Assembly: GCA_046152925.1 (NCBI GenBank)
Contig: JBJXFX010000093.1
Location: 1 to 29,608, forward strand
Source of the DNA: CAMAUF01 sp046152925
GTDB lineage: Bacteria; Chloroflexota; Dehalococcoidia; Tepidiformales; Tepidiformaceae
Direction of reading: 5' to 3'
Length of the DNA: 29,608 nt
In this document: piece after piece, positions 15,036-23,656 of the stretch
How positions within the stretch are numbered: the first letter of the stretch is position 1
How the letters are laid out: each line of letters starts with the position of its first letter
Program-made: the position numbers and the translations under genes
Notes under the pieces: model-generated
Databases searched by the model: none
Seen by the model: only the letters and a program-made list of their open reading frames with translations
What the model was told of the DNA's origin: nothing

Positions 15036-16667
15036 CTAGCGGGGCATTGAGTACTGGTATTCCTTCTCGGTGATGAATTCGAGGAGGACTGGGGTGCCCT
15101 CTTGTGTCTTCTGGATACCGCGCTTGAGGGCCGGGACGATCTCCGCCGGGTCCGTAATGCGTTCGCCATAGCCGCCGAACGCGCGGGCCATCGCGGCGTA
15201 GTCGCCGGAGATGTCGGTGGCGCCGTACTTGGCTGCCGAAGTCGGCATGACCGGGATCTCGATTGCCATCGAGAAGTTGTTGAAGAGGAGCGAGAGGATC
15301 GGGATCCGCTCGCGGACGGCGGTTTCGAAGTCCATCCCGGTGAAGCCGATCGCGGCGTCGCCCCAGATGTTGATGCAGAGCTTTTCGGGCCGGGCGAGCT
15401 TTGCGCCCATCGCCAAGCCCAGGCCGTAGCCGAGCTGCGTCGTCTTCCCCCAGCCGATGTAGCTCAACGGGTCGATCGCCTCCCAGAACGGCGAAAGTTG
15501 GTCACGCGGGCTGCCGGAGTCGTGGGTGATGATGACGTTGCGCCGGTCGACCGTGTGGAGCAGGTCCCAGACCACCCGGTAGGGCGAAATCGGCGCCTCG
15601 GTGGAGGTCAGCTTCGGCATCCACTGCTCAAGCCAGGCGGACTTCACTTCGCCGATCTCGGCCGAGACCTTCGGCAGGCGGCCTCGCGGTGCCGGGAGGC
15701 GCCGGCGGACCTCCCCGAGGAGTGCGCGCAGGGTGAGCTGCGCGTCGCCGGCCATCGGCAGTTCGACTTGGATGTCTTTGTTCAGATCCACAGGGTCGAG
15801 GGTGGCATGGATAATCCGCTTGCCGGCTGGCATGGCGACGCCGAAACCGGTCGCAGCGAAGCTGCAACCGATGCCGAAGATGAGGTCGCTCGCGTTGAGG
15901 AAGTGGGTGACCGGCCGGGGGAACGCGCGGCCGCCGGAGCCGAGCGCGAGCGGGTGGTCCTCCGGGAAGGCGCTCTTCCCCTGGAGGCTTGTCATAACTG
16001 GGGCTTCAAGCAGCTCTGCGAGGTCCTTAAGGTCGGCCCAAGCGCGTGCGTAGTGGACGCCCTGGCCCGCATAGATGACGGGCCGTTCCGCGGCCACGAG
16101 CATCGCCGCGGCGCGCGCGACGGCCTCCGGATCCGGGCCGAAGCGCGCCCGAGTCGAAGGCACGTACGCGAAGTCGGCCACTTCCGCGTTCCAGAGGTCG
16201 CCGGGTACTTCGACAAGCACGGGCCGCGGCCGGCCGTTGCGGAGCTGGGAGAAAGCGCGGCGCATCACCTCCGGGAGCGATTCGGGCGTCGTCAGCTGTT
16301 CGGCCCACTTGGTGATGCCCCGGAAATTGTTCGCTGCGTGGAAGTTGGGCTCGACCTGGGCGAGCCGGCGCGCATAGCCACCGGGGACGACGAGGATCGG
16401 CACCGAATCGCCGTAGGCCTGGGCGACGCCACCGAACGAGTTCTCGACGCCTGGGCCGTTCTGCATGGCGAAGACGCCGATCGAGTCGCCAGAGCTGAGG
16501 CGGCTGAAGGCGTCGGCCATGTGAATACCTGTGCGCTCTTGGCGGACGATAACCGTGCGGATGTCGCGTTCAGCGGCCGCCTCAATCAGCGGGTTCACGG
16601 GATAGGCGAAGAGAAACTCGACGCCCTCTTTCACGAGGACATCGGCGATGGCTGCGGCGACCTTCAT
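15036..16667 (-). CDS. Thiamine diphosphate-dependent enzyme of the acetolactate synthase-like superfamily
   Basis: This 543-residue protein has the three-domain plan of the pyruvate oxidase/acetolactate synthase superfamily. The N-terminal pyrimidine-binding domain carries the conserved catalytic glutamate Glu44 (VRQERTGIHMADAF). The middle domain has VIYAGQGVHYARAW. The C-terminal diphosphate-binding domain has GDA at 436-438 and NN at 463-464, spaced as in the GDG-x(n)-NN motif but with Ala for the third Gly. The activity (ligase, decarboxylase or lyase) cannot be told. No regulatory ilvH-type subunit is adjacent, which argues against the housekeeping acetolactate synthase. AAGGAG lies eight bases before the ATG. 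The TIG-repeat gene starts divergently about 200 bases away. Confidence 0.88.
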   Translation of the reverse strand: MKVAAAIADVLVKEGVEFLFAYPVNPLIEAAAERDIRTVIVRQERTGIHMADAFSRLSSGDSIGVFAMQNGPGVENSFGGVAQAYGDSVPILVVPGGYARRLAQVEPNFHAANNFRGITKWAEQLTTPESLPEVMRRAFSQLRNGRPRPVLVEVPGDLWNAEVADFAYVPSTRARFGPDPEAVARAAAMLVAAERPVIYAGQGVHYARAWADLKDLAELLEAPVMTSLQGKSAFPEDHPLALGSGGRAFPRPVTHFLNASDLIFGIGCSFAATGFGVAMPAGKRIIHATLDPVDLNKDIQVELPMAGDAQLTLRALLGEVRRRLPAPRGRLPKVSAEIGEVKSAWLEQWMPKLTSTEAPISPYRVVWDLLHTVDRRNVIITHDSGSPRDQLSPFWEAIDPLSYIGWGKTTQLGYGLGLAMGAKLARPEKLCINIWGDAAIGFTGMDFETAVRERIPILSLLFNNFSMAIEIPVMPTSAAKYGATDISGDYAAMARAFGGYGERITDPAEIVPALKRGIQKTQEGTPVLLEFITEKEYQYSMPR

Positions 16668-16866
16668 CTGCGGGACTCCTTGGCGGGCGGTTCGCGTTCG
16701 GATTCTACGCCTCGCCGGCGAGACTAGGGCAGACTCGTGGCGGCTCGCGTACCATTTCGGCCGAACGTAGGGGTCAGGATGGAACTATTGCCCGTCGCCC
16801 GGCGTTCATCTCTGGATGACCCTTGAAGGGCCAGGCCCAATCTACAAGCGTGGAGGAACCAAGCGG

Positions 16867-19062
16867 ATGACTCGCATGCGCCCACTCATCGCCCTACCCA
16901 TTCTCGCCATTCTGCTCGCCTTTGGAGCGATCAGCGCTTCGGCGGACGAGCCGGCCGTGATCGAGGGCCACACAGGCTTTGTCGGCATCACCGAGGTCAG
17001 CCCGTCGAGCGGTTCGACCGCGGGCGGGACGATCGTGACCGTCTGGGGTTACGGCCTCGGGGGCGCGACGGGCGTCCGGTTCGGGGCGACTGAGGTTGCT
17101 CCAACGTCGGTCTCGTACCGGAAAGTCGTCGCGGTGGCCCCTGCGGGGACTGCTGGGACGGTGAACGTGCGCGTCGTCCTGCCGTCGGGCATGACGACGG
17201 TTACGAGCTTGACCAAGTTCACCTACGTGGCTCTTCCGACGATCAGCTCCCTGTCGCCCACGTCCGGCCCGGAAGCAGGCGGGACGGAAGTGACGATCAA
17301 CGGCGCGGGCTTCACGGGCGCCAGCCTGGTGTATTTCGGTGGCAACAGCGTCGCCCCGACCTCCGTCACGCCGACGCGCGTCAAGGCGATCGCCCCACCG
17401 GGCTCCGGGACGGTGAACGTCCGGGTCAAGGCCGCGCTCGGCACAAGCACCAATTCGAGCGCGTTCCAATTCAGCTACGTCGGCGCCCCTAAGGTGACCG
17501 ATATCGTGCCTGATTCAGGCCCGACACAGGGCGGCAACGTCGTGGTCATTTACGGCCAGCACTTGCAAAACGCGACGGCCGTCTCCTTCGGCGGTGACGT
17601 CGTGAGCCCGTACGACGTCACGTCGACCTCGCTCAAGGCCGTCGCGCCGGCCCATGCGCCCGGCGCCGTCGATGTCCGAGTCACCACGCCGAGCGGCACG
17701 AGCGCCAACACGGCGGCCGACAACTACACCTACATCACCGGCCCCGTGATCGACGACATCTACCCGGATTCCGGCCCGACGAGCGGCGGTACGACGGTCG
17801 ACATCTACGGGTCGGGCTTCGTGCACGTCTATCACGTCCTGGTGGACGGGATTGAGGTCTACCCGTCGGTGATCTCCTCGGGGCGGATCCGGATCACGAC
17901 GCCCGCGCACGCCGCTGGCGTGGTCGACATCCGCGTCGTGACGAAGGCGGGGATTAGCCCGAACACGTCGGCCGACAACTTCCGCTACGAAGGCGGGCCA
18001 GTTATCACCTCGGTCGTCCCGGCCTCAGGCCCGACGAGCGGCGGCAACCTGGTCACGATCTACGGCCTCGGCTTCCTCGGCCTGAGCCACGTGCTCTTCG
18101 GGGACAGCATCGCCTACGCGGTCTCTGTCACAAACACCGTGATCACGGTCTATGCGCCCGCCCGCCCAGCCGGGGCGGTCGATGTCCGCGTTGTCACGGC
18201 CGGGGGCACGAGCCAAAACACCGCCGCCGACAATTACACCTACGGCACGACGGCGTTCATCACCAGCATTTCGCCGACTTCTGGTCCAGCGTCTGGCGGG
18301 ACCGTGGTCACCATCTACGGTGGCGGGTTCACGGGCGCCTCGCACGTTGAGTTCGGTGGGACCGTCGTTACGGCCACGGTCATCAACGACAGCACGATCC
18401 GCGTCGTGAGCCCCGCAGGGACGCCGGGCGTCACCGACATCCGCGTCGTCACGCCGGCCGGGAAGTCTCCCGACACGGTCAACGACAACTACACCTACAC
18501 GGGCGTCGTGCCGGCCGTCACCGGCTTGTCGCCGTCGTCGGGTCCGGATTCCGGCGGCACCGTGGTCACGATCAACGGCCTCGGACTGGCCGGCGCCACC
18601 CAAGTCCTCTTCGGGTCCATTGTCGTGACGCCGATCTCGGTCTCGTCGACGAGCGTTGTTGCCATCGCGCCCGCCGGGACCGGCACGGTTGATGTCCGGG
18701 TCGTCACGCCGAACGGCACGACCGGGCCGACCTCGCAGGACAACTACAGCTACACGACCACCGCGACCGTCCGGTTCACCCTTTCGTTCCGCTGGTCGCT
18801 CATCGTCTGGACTGGCCGTGACGGGCAGCTGGTCGAGGACGCCCTCCGGGGGCGGGAGACCCCAGACAACCCGTCCACGACCGACATCCTCAACCAGGTC
18901 TCGGTCATCTTCCGTTGGGACGCTGCGACGCAACGGTGGTCAGCCCACTTCCCGGGTTCGACCGTGCCCGGCGTCAATGACTTTGCGACCTTCACGCGAG
19001 GCACCGCGTACTGGATAGCCGTCCGGTCGTCGGGCGGCGTGGTCTGGCTCGTGACGAGCTAA
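16867..19062 (+). CDS. Secreted protein with seven IPT/TIG repeats and a conserved C-terminal domain
   Basis: The 731-residue product begins with a Sec signal peptide (MTRMRPLIALPILAILLAFG, likely cleaved after ISASA, residue 26). Seven tandem immunoglobulin-like IPT/TIG repeats of 83-85 residues follow (about 39-630), each with P-x-SGP-x-x-GG near its start, a central FG/FGG, and a VDVRV strand near its end. Residues 631-731 form a different Trp-rich domain (FRWSLIVWTG, FRWDAATQRWSAHF, RGTAYWIAV), a type I associate with Chloroflexota surface proteins from memory. TIG repeats usually bind partners or act as extracellular spacers; no enzyme domain is visible. I start at 16867, with GGAGG ten bases upstream. 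A convergent DUF1501/DUF1800 pair follows past a shared hairpin. Confidence 0.9.
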   Translation: MTRMRPLIALPILAILLAFGAISASADEPAVIEGHTGFVGITEVSPSSGSTAGGTIVTVWGYGLGGATGVRFGATEVAPTSVSYRKVVAVAPAGTAGTVNVRVVLPSGMTTVTSLTKFTYVALPTISSLSPTSGPEAGGTEVTINGAGFTGASLVYFGGNSVAPTSVTPTRVKAIAPPGSGTVNVRVKAALGTSTNSSAFQFSYVGAPKVTDIVPDSGPTQGGNVVVIYGQHLQNATAVSFGGDVVSPYDVTSTSLKAVAPAHAPGAVDVRVTTPSGTSANTAADNYTYITGPVIDDIYPDSGPTSGGTTVDIYGSGFVHVYHVLVDGIEVYPSVISSGRIRITTPAHAAGVVDIRVVTKAGISPNTSADNFRYEGGPVITSVVPASGPTSGGNLVTIYGLGFLGLSHVLFGDSIAYAVSVTNTVITVYAPARPAGAVDVRVVTAGGTSQNTAADNYTYGTTAFITSISPTSGPASGGTVVTIYGGGFTGASHVEFGGTVVTATVINDSTIRVVSPAGTPGVTDIRVVTPAGKSPDTVNDNYTYTGVVPAVTGLSPSSGPDSGGTVVTINGLGLAGATQVLFGSIVVTPISVSSTSVVAIAPAGTGTVDVRVVTPNGTTGPTSQDNYSYTTTATVRFTLSFRWSLIVWTGRDGQLVEDALRGRETPDNPSTTDILNQVSVIFRWDAATQRWSAHFPGSTVPGVNDFATFTRGTAYWIAVRSSGGVVWLVTS
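16981..18756 (+). repeat. Seven tandem TIG-coding repeats (about 252-255 bases each)
   Basis: The repeats correspond to residues 39-121, 122-205, 206-290, 291-375, 376-460, 461-545 and 546-630. Repeats 3 to 6 share nearly identical boundaries (TAADNYTY or SADNFRY at the end, GP-x-SGG at the start) and exactly 85 residues. Repeats 1, 2 and 7 are more divergent. DNA identity between units looks moderate, so this is an old expansion rather than a recent tandem duplication. Confidence 0.85.
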
Positions 19063-19086
19063 CGTCGCGCCGAGCGACACAGGCAC

Positions 19087-19121
19087 GAAGGGGCCGGTCT
19101 CAGTACGAGGCCGGCCCCTTC
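19087..19121. terminator. Shared hairpin between convergent TIG and DUF1501 genes
   Basis: A perfect 11-base stem (GAAGGGGCCGG at 19087-19097 with CCGGCCCCTTC at 19111-19121) has a 13-base loop that can pair further (CTC with GAG). It lies 24 bases after the TIG gene stop and 22 bases after the convergent gene stop, so it may end both transcripts. No long T-run flanks it. Confidence 0.6.
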
Positions 19122-19143
19122 TCCGTTGGCGCGTGACGTGTGT

Positions 19144-20391
19144 CTAGGCGGCTAAGAAGCCGAGCTTGTCCCACTCGCGCCCGAGGAGCGGCGCGGAGGG
19201 CACGCCGAGCCAGTCCTCGATCACCGTGGCATAGACCCGTCGAAAGTCCGTCGTGAACGAGAGGTTGCCGTTGTCGATGAGCTTCGAGAGGCTCGGCTGG
19301 TCGCCATAGAACCCGCCCCGGACGCCGTTGCCCAGCGCGAAGAGGACGCTCGCCGAACCGTGGTCGGTGCTTTCATTCGCGTTCTCTTGGACGCGGCGGC
19401 CGAATTCGCTCCAGGTGAGTACCAGGACATCGTCCGCCCGGCCGTGGGCCTCTAGGTCGGCGTAGAACGCGCTCAGGCCGGCATCCAGCGTGGCAAGCAG
19501 CGCCGGATGGTCGGCGACTTGGTTCGAATGGGTGTCGAAGCCGCCGAGGGTGCAGTGGCCCACGCGGATCCCGAGCCCGCCGGTTATCGCCTCCGCGAGG
19601 AGCTGGAGGGCTGACGCGAACGGCGTCTCGGGATACTCGGCCTTCGCGGTATACGCCGCGTGGACCTTCGCCAGCGCCGCCGAGCTCGAAACCGCGGTGT
19701 CCGCGGTCGTTTCCAGCAACACGCCATAACGAGAATTGGACGGGTACTCCTCGTACAGCTTCATCAAGGTCGCGACACGGGCGTCGGACGCGGAGGCCGG
19801 CTGACCACGCGTCTTGAACCCGTAGTCGGGGACGTTGGCCACCGCCGGGATCGGGATGTGCTCGCCACGCAGTTCGGGCGGGACGCCCGCCCCGGCCTTG
19901 AAGCCAAAAAACGGGTCGTGCATTTCGGACTCCATCGCGTCGAGCGTGCGGCCGAGCCAGCCATTGCTCAGCGCGAGCTCCGGGTCGCCTGACTCCCAGA
20001 TGGCCATCGACTTGAAGTGGCTGTAGCTCTGCTCGGGATAGCCGACGCCCCGGACGACGGCGAGCTTCCCCTTGTCCCAGAGCGACTTGAGCCCAGTCAT
20101 GCCGGGGGCGAAGCCGAACCCCTCGCCGAGCGGCAGGAGCTGTTCCTGTGGGATCGCGAGCTTGGGGCGTGCCGTCCGGTAGGCCGGGTCGCCGCCGGGG
20201 ACAACGGTCTGGATGCCGTCGTTGCCACCTGCGAGCTGGACGAGGATGAGGATTTTCCCCTGCTGGGCGAAGTTCGTAGATGCCGGGTGCTGTTGGCCAA
20301 AAGCGAGGGCGCCCTTGAGGAGCGACGAGTTCGTCGTCCCGATGCTGAGGAGCGCCGAGCCCTTGAGGAAGTCGCGTCGAGAAAAGACCAT
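19144..20391 (-). CDS. DUF1501 family exported protein
   Basis: This 415-residue protein starts with a Tat signal (MVFSRRDFLKGSALLSIG), so it is exported folded. The rest matches the DUF1501 pattern, related to the alkaline phosphatase/sulfatase superfamily: LVQLAGGNDGIQTVVPGGDPAYRTARPKL is compressed here to the motifs QLAGGNDG and AYRTARP, followed by GGFDTHSNQ and VLTWSEFGRRV. The Asp/His pairs are plausible metal ligands. No reaction is established for the family. AGGAGG seven bases before the ATG overlaps the end of the upstream DUF1800 gene, 11 bases away, so the two are co-transcribed. This DUF1800-DUF1501 pairing is common in bacteria. Confidence 0.92.
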   Translation of the reverse strand: MVFSRRDFLKGSALLSIGTTNSSLLKGALAFGQQHPASTNFAQQGKILILVQLAGGNDGIQTVVPGGDPAYRTARPKLAIPQEQLLPLGEGFGFAPGMTGLKSLWDKGKLAVVRGVGYPEQSYSHFKSMAIWESGDPELALSNGWLGRTLDAMESEMHDPFFGFKAGAGVPPELRGEHIPIPAVANVPDYGFKTRGQPASASDARVATLMKLYEEYPSNSRYGVLLETTADTAVSSSAALAKVHAAYTAKAEYPETPFASALQLLAEAITGGLGIRVGHCTLGGFDTHSNQVADHPALLATLDAGLSAFYADLEAHGRADDVLVLTWSEFGRRVQENANESTDHGSASVLFALGNGVRGGFYGDQPSLSKLIDNGNLSFTTDFRRVYATVIEDWLGVPSAPLLGREWDKLGFLAA

Positions 20392-20402
20392 GGCGTCGCC
20401 TC

Positions 20403-22064
20403 CTAGATGAGCTGGTATTCGGGACTGGCCGCGACGAGATAAGCGGCTGTCGCGGCGCGCTCGGCCGGCTCGCGCACGGCCGAGACATGGTCGATGACGG
20501 CGGCCCGCCGGGCCCCAGCGAGTCCGCCGTCGATCAGGCGGCCGGCGATCGCGTCCACGAGGGCCTCGGGGGTGGAACCGCCGACCCCCGGGACCGCGAC
20601 GGCGCGCCCGCGTGGAAAGAGGAACTGGTCCAGGAAGTTGAGCCTCGCGAACCAGGTGCTGGAGGAGAGCCAGAGCGGCCCGCCGGGCCAACCTGCGACG
20701 TTCGGCGGCTCGAAGAGGACTTGGTCCATCGCCTGGTAGAAGCCTCCGCCCTGGCGGCCCCGGCCTTGTTGGAGCTCCAGGGCACTGTCCAGTTCCAGCC
20801 CGCGGATCAACCCGACGAGCAGCTCGACGGGGCTCCGGACCTTCCCGAAGTAGGCGCGGTCGCTATAGAACTCGTCGCTCACGAGGATGGCGCGGACAAG
20901 CTCGGCGATGCTGTGACCGCTCTTGTCCCAGACGGCGACCAACCGGTCGACGACCGGGGTCTCCGGGCTCGAGTAGGCGAGCTCGGACCAAAGCCGCTCA
21001 CAGACGAACCTGGCGGTGGCCGGCTGTTCCATCACGATCCGGACGATGTCCTCACCGCCCCAGGCGCCGGTCTTGCCGAGGAACGTCTTCTGGCCGTAGT
21101 CGTGCTGGTTTGCTTGGAGCCGGAAGGCCGGGTTGTGCTCGTAGGCGAGCTTCCGGCGGAGGGCGTCGCGTTCGGCCTCGTTCAGGCCGGCGACCGCCGC
21201 GGGGTCTGGCCTCGGCGGAGGCGTCAACCGCCAACCGGTGAAGGCGCGGCTCGCTTCGCGCACGTCGTCCTCGGTGTAGTTGCCGATCCCCATCGTGAAG
21301 AGCTCCAGGAGCTCGCGCGGGTAATTCTCGTTCGGGTGCTCCTTCGTGCTTTCGACGGTGTCGAGGTAGGTCATCATCGCCGGGTCCTTCGAGACCGCCT
21401 GGATGAGGTCGTCGAAGCGGCCGGTGGCCATCGACCGGTAGAGCTCGATTTGGTCGACGAGCAGGCGGGCGCGGAGCGGCCCGACTTTCGAGACCTGGCT
21501 GGTGAGCATGCCATGCCAGATGAAGGTCATCCGCTCTTCGAGGGGGCGAGCGGTGTAAGCCATCCGCGTCAGCCACCAACGTTGCATGTCGCGGATCGCC
21601 TGGCCGCGTTGCCCGGCTTCGTCGGTGATGCGGAGCGTGAAGTTGGCGGCTGCGATACGGGCGTTGAGGGCGCCATTGTCGACGGCGGCGTAGTCGACAA
21701 GCCGATTCGCTGCCTCCTCCCGGGAGAGCGCTGCGAACCGCTCGACCTCCGCCTGGGCGCCCCCGAAGCCCGCGCGTCGAAGGAGGTGCGCGGCCCGCTT
21801 GAGGGGGTCGGCGAGCGGACTGGGGCTGGCGACCGTGGCAACGGGCGTGGCGGTAGTTGCCACTGCCGCTGTGCCAGCATCGCCAGCGGTGGGGGGCGGT
21901 GGGGGCGATTCAGAGGTGTGCACAGCGCCACCTCCGGCGCCAGCGAAGTTTGCGACGGCTGCGGCCGCGGCGGCAGCTGCCAGCCCTCCGCCGGCGAAGA
22001 GCACGGCCCGGCGCGTGGTTCGGCGATGTGCGATCTCCGGCACGCCGTCGGCAGACGGATCCAT
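20403..22064 (-). CDS. DUF1800 family exported protein
   Basis: The predicted 553-residue product begins with a charged segment, a twin-arginine motif (TTRRAVLFAGGG) and an Ala-rich hydrophobic stretch, suggesting Tat or Sec export. A Pro/Thr/Ala-rich linker follows, then the DUF1800 domain, starting at KRAAHLLRRAGFGG and including the motifs MTFIWHGMLTSQ, ENYPRELLELFTMGIG, YTEDDVREASRAFTGW and EPPNVAGWPGG. Function is unknown; the family nearly always accompanies DUF1501, as here. The ATG at 22064 fits the signal sequence, but its Shine-Dalgarno is weak (GGAAGGGATGG about 11 bases upstream), so the start is less certain than the gene. A divergent phosphotransferase gene lies on the other side. 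Confidence 0.9.
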   Translation of the reverse strand: MDPSADGVPEIAHRRTTRRAVLFAGGGLAAAAAAAAVANFAGAGGGAVHTSESPPPPPTAGDAGTAAVATTATPVATVASPSPLADPLKRAAHLLRRAGFGGAQAEVERFAALSREEAANRLVDYAAVDNGALNARIAAANFTLRITDEAGQRGQAIRDMQRWWLTRMAYTARPLEERMTFIWHGMLTSQVSKVGPLRARLLVDQIELYRSMATGRFDDLIQAVSKDPAMMTYLDTVESTKEHPNENYPRELLELFTMGIGNYTEDDVREASRAFTGWRLTPPPRPDPAAVAGLNEAERDALRRKLAYEHNPAFRLQANQHDYGQKTFLGKTGAWGGEDIVRIVMEQPATARFVCERLWSELAYSSPETPVVDRLVAVWDKSGHSIAELVRAILVSDEFYSDRAYFGKVRSPVELLVGLIRGLELDSALELQQGRGRQGGGFYQAMDQVLFEPPNVAGWPGGPLWLSSSTWFARLNFLDQFLFPRGRAVAVPGVGGSTPEALVDAIAGRLIDGGLAGARRAAVIDHVSAVREPAERAATAAYLVAASPEYQLI

Positions 22065-22178
22065 TGGGCAGGCCCATCCCTTCCGAGTGTCTGTCGCCCA
22101 TCCTATGGACTGACGGGCGGAGAAGGTGACGGCCGTTGCGAGTTTACCCGCATTTTGCTGGGCCTCCCGGCGACCCGT

Positions 22179-22184
22179 TAACAT
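22179..22184 (+). promoter_or_regulatory. Possible -10 hexamer before the phosphotransferase GTG
   Basis: TAACAT is followed by eight bases and a GTG at 22193 that begins the recognisable part of the protein. Spacing is slightly longer than in the other leaderless-like cases, so this one is tentative. Confidence 0.25.
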
Positions 22185-22192
22185 CCGCCACC

Positions 22193-23206
22193 GTGGAAGA
22201 GGCAATCGCCCAGTATCTCCGCCCCCGGTTGGCCGCGGCCGACCTGGTCATCACGGACCTTTGGCGCATCCCAGGCGGTGCATCCCGCGAGACGTGGATG
22301 TTTACGGCCTCGTGGGACGGCGGCCGAAAGCGCCAGGATTTCGTGCTCCGCAAGGACCCGCCGGCCTCGTTGCTCGATACCGACCGGGAGACGGAGTACG
22401 CCTACTACTCGTCGTTCGCCGGCACCGCGGTCCCCGTGCCCGTGATGCGTTGGCTTGAGCCGGATGGGTCTCATCTGGGCGGCCCCTTCTTCGTCATGGA
22501 GCGGATCCACGGCGGCGAGACGGCGCCCGCGACGTTGCAGACCGAGGCGTATCGACCCGCCCACGCCCGTGTCGCCAAGCGGATGTACGAGACCCTCGCG
22601 GCGATCGCGACCTTCGACTGGACGGCGTCGGCGATCGCCAAGGTGGCCGAGGCCCCAGCGCTGGACGCCTCGTGGGAGCGCGAACTGGCGCACTGGGAGC
22701 GGATCATCGACGAGAACGAGCTCTCGCCGCAGCCGATCATGCGGGCGGGGATCCGCTACCTGCGGGCCAACCCGCCGAAGCCGGCCCAGCGCATCTCGGT
22801 CGTCCACGGCGACTACCGCGTCGGGAACGTGATGTACACGCTCGCGGGCGAGATTATCGGCGTCCTCGACTGGGAGATGGCGCACCTCGGCGACCCGCTC
22901 GAAGACTTGGCCTGGTCGATGAACGAGTCCTGGCAGTGGTCGAACAAGGACGGCCGTCCCGGGGGCATCGTCACCGTCGAGGAGTGTTGCCGCATCTGGT
23001 CCGAGGCGTCGGGGCTCACCGTGGACCCTGAATCGTTGCGCTGGTGGCGGATTTTTTGCGATATCAAGTGCCAGGGCATCTGGCTCACTGGCACGAAGTC
23101 GTTCAACGACGGCCGGACGCGCGAGCTGATCCTGCCGGTGATTTCGTACATGCTCGTGAACTCGCAGGACGAAGCGCTGCTGCGCTCGATGGGGAGGGGC
23201 GCATGA
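22193..23206 (+). CDS. APH-family phosphotransferase (ACAD10-like)
   Basis: The protein is a kinase-fold phosphotransferase of the aminoglycoside phosphotransferase family. With the GTG start at 22193 it has 337 residues. The catalytic loop is VHGDYRVGN with His205, Asp207 and Asn212, and the metal-binding Asp226 lies in VLDWEMAHLGDPLEDLAW. The N-lobe has RIPGGASRETWMF and a Lys in FVLRKDPP. This subgroup usually sits with acyl-CoA dehydrogenases and is thought to phosphorylate hydroxyacyl groups in fatty-acid catabolism (ACAD10/11 type), not antibiotics. A TTG start at 22136 would add 19 residues without family pattern. The gene overlaps the next one by ATGA. Confidence 0.85.
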   Translation: MEEAIAQYLRPRLAAADLVITDLWRIPGGASRETWMFTASWDGGRKRQDFVLRKDPPASLLDTDRETEYAYYSSFAGTAVPVPVMRWLEPDGSHLGGPFFVMERIHGGETAPATLQTEAYRPAHARVAKRMYETLAAIATFDWTASAIAKVAEAPALDASWERELAHWERIIDENELSPQPIMRAGIRYLRANPPKPAQRISVVHGDYRVGNVMYTLAGEIIGVLDWEMAHLGDPLEDLAWSMNESWQWSNKDGRPGGIVTVEECCRIWSEASGLTVDPESLRWWRIFCDIKCQGIWLTGTKSFNDGRTRELILPVISYMLVNSQDEALLRSMGRGA

Positions 23207-23646
23207 GGCCGCATCCGGAGAAGGTGCTCGGGGGCGTGGTTGCCGCGCTGAGCGCCGACCTGCCGCCCGTGATTTCGACCCCGTTTGGCGTCGCCACCGC
23301 TGGGCACGCGACGATGCTGACGCTCGTGATCGCGCATGAGGTCGACCGTCTCGCCGACCGGCTTCACCGCGAGAATGAGGCGGTGAAAGCCATCCTGCGC
23401 GACGCGGCGCCCCTGCTGACGCCGGCTGCCCGCACGGCAGTCCACGAGGCCATCGCCCGCGAAGCGCCCGACATCCGGGTCAGCAGCCTCCTGGCGGTGA
23501 ACGATGCCGTCAGGGCGGCCCTCGTGGATGTCCACGCGGCGGTCGAAGGGATCGACTCGCCCGAGGCGAGGACGATGGACGCGCGGATCTGGGAAGAGTT
23601 GAAGGAATCGACCCGCCGCCGCCACGTCATGATCCCTGGGCGGTAG
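23203..23646 (+). CDS. Small helical protein coupled to the phosphotransferase
   Basis: The 147-residue product is predicted mostly helical and soluble (PEKVLGGVVAALSADLPPVI, then TMLTLVIAHEVDRLADRLHR). Its ATG overlaps the stop of the phosphotransferase gene (ATGA, 23203-23206), so the two are translated together and probably act together. In actinobacterial and chloroflexal genomes a small DUF6285-type protein often follows this kind of phosphotransferase; this could be a divergent relative, but I cannot confirm that from motifs. No catalytic residues are evident. Confidence 0.72.
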   Translation: MRPHPEKVLGGVVAALSADLPPVISTPFGVATAGHATMLTLVIAHEVDRLADRLHRENEAVKAILRDAAPLLTPAARTAVHEAIAREAPDIRVSSLLAVNDAVRAALVDVHAAVEGIDSPEARTMDARIWEELKESTRRRHVMIPGR

Positions 23647-23649
23647 AAT
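23644..23649 (+). promoter_or_regulatory. Candidate -10 hexamer for leaderless Nudix gene
   Basis: TAGAAT matches the -10 consensus in five of six bases, overlaps the upstream stop codon (TAG) and is followed by seven bases and the GTG start at 23657. No Shine-Dalgarno is present. The -35 region would lie inside the upstream gene and shows no clear box. Confidence 0.4.
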
Positions 23650-23656
23650 CGGCGGC

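Noticed and set aside
15102..16727. Long plus-strand open frame opposite the ThDP enzyme
   Set aside because: It is a shadow frame created by GC-rich codon bias. Its translation is rich in Arg, Gly, Ala and Asp with no motifs, while the minus strand encodes a complete recognisable enzyme.
16981..18756. CRISPR or DNA-level repeat array
   Set aside because: The periodicity is about 255 bases, in frame and divergent between units; it encodes TIG protein repeats.
20487..22181. Long plus-strand open frame opposite the DUF1800 gene
   Set aside because: Low-complexity translation with no family pattern; the opposite strand has a clear DUF1800 domain.
22193..23206. Aminoglycoside resistance gene
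   Set aside because: The fold is shared with aminoglycoside phosphotransferases, but the motifs (RIPGGASRETW, DWEMAHLGDPLEDLAW) fit the acyl-metabolism ACAD10-like branch.
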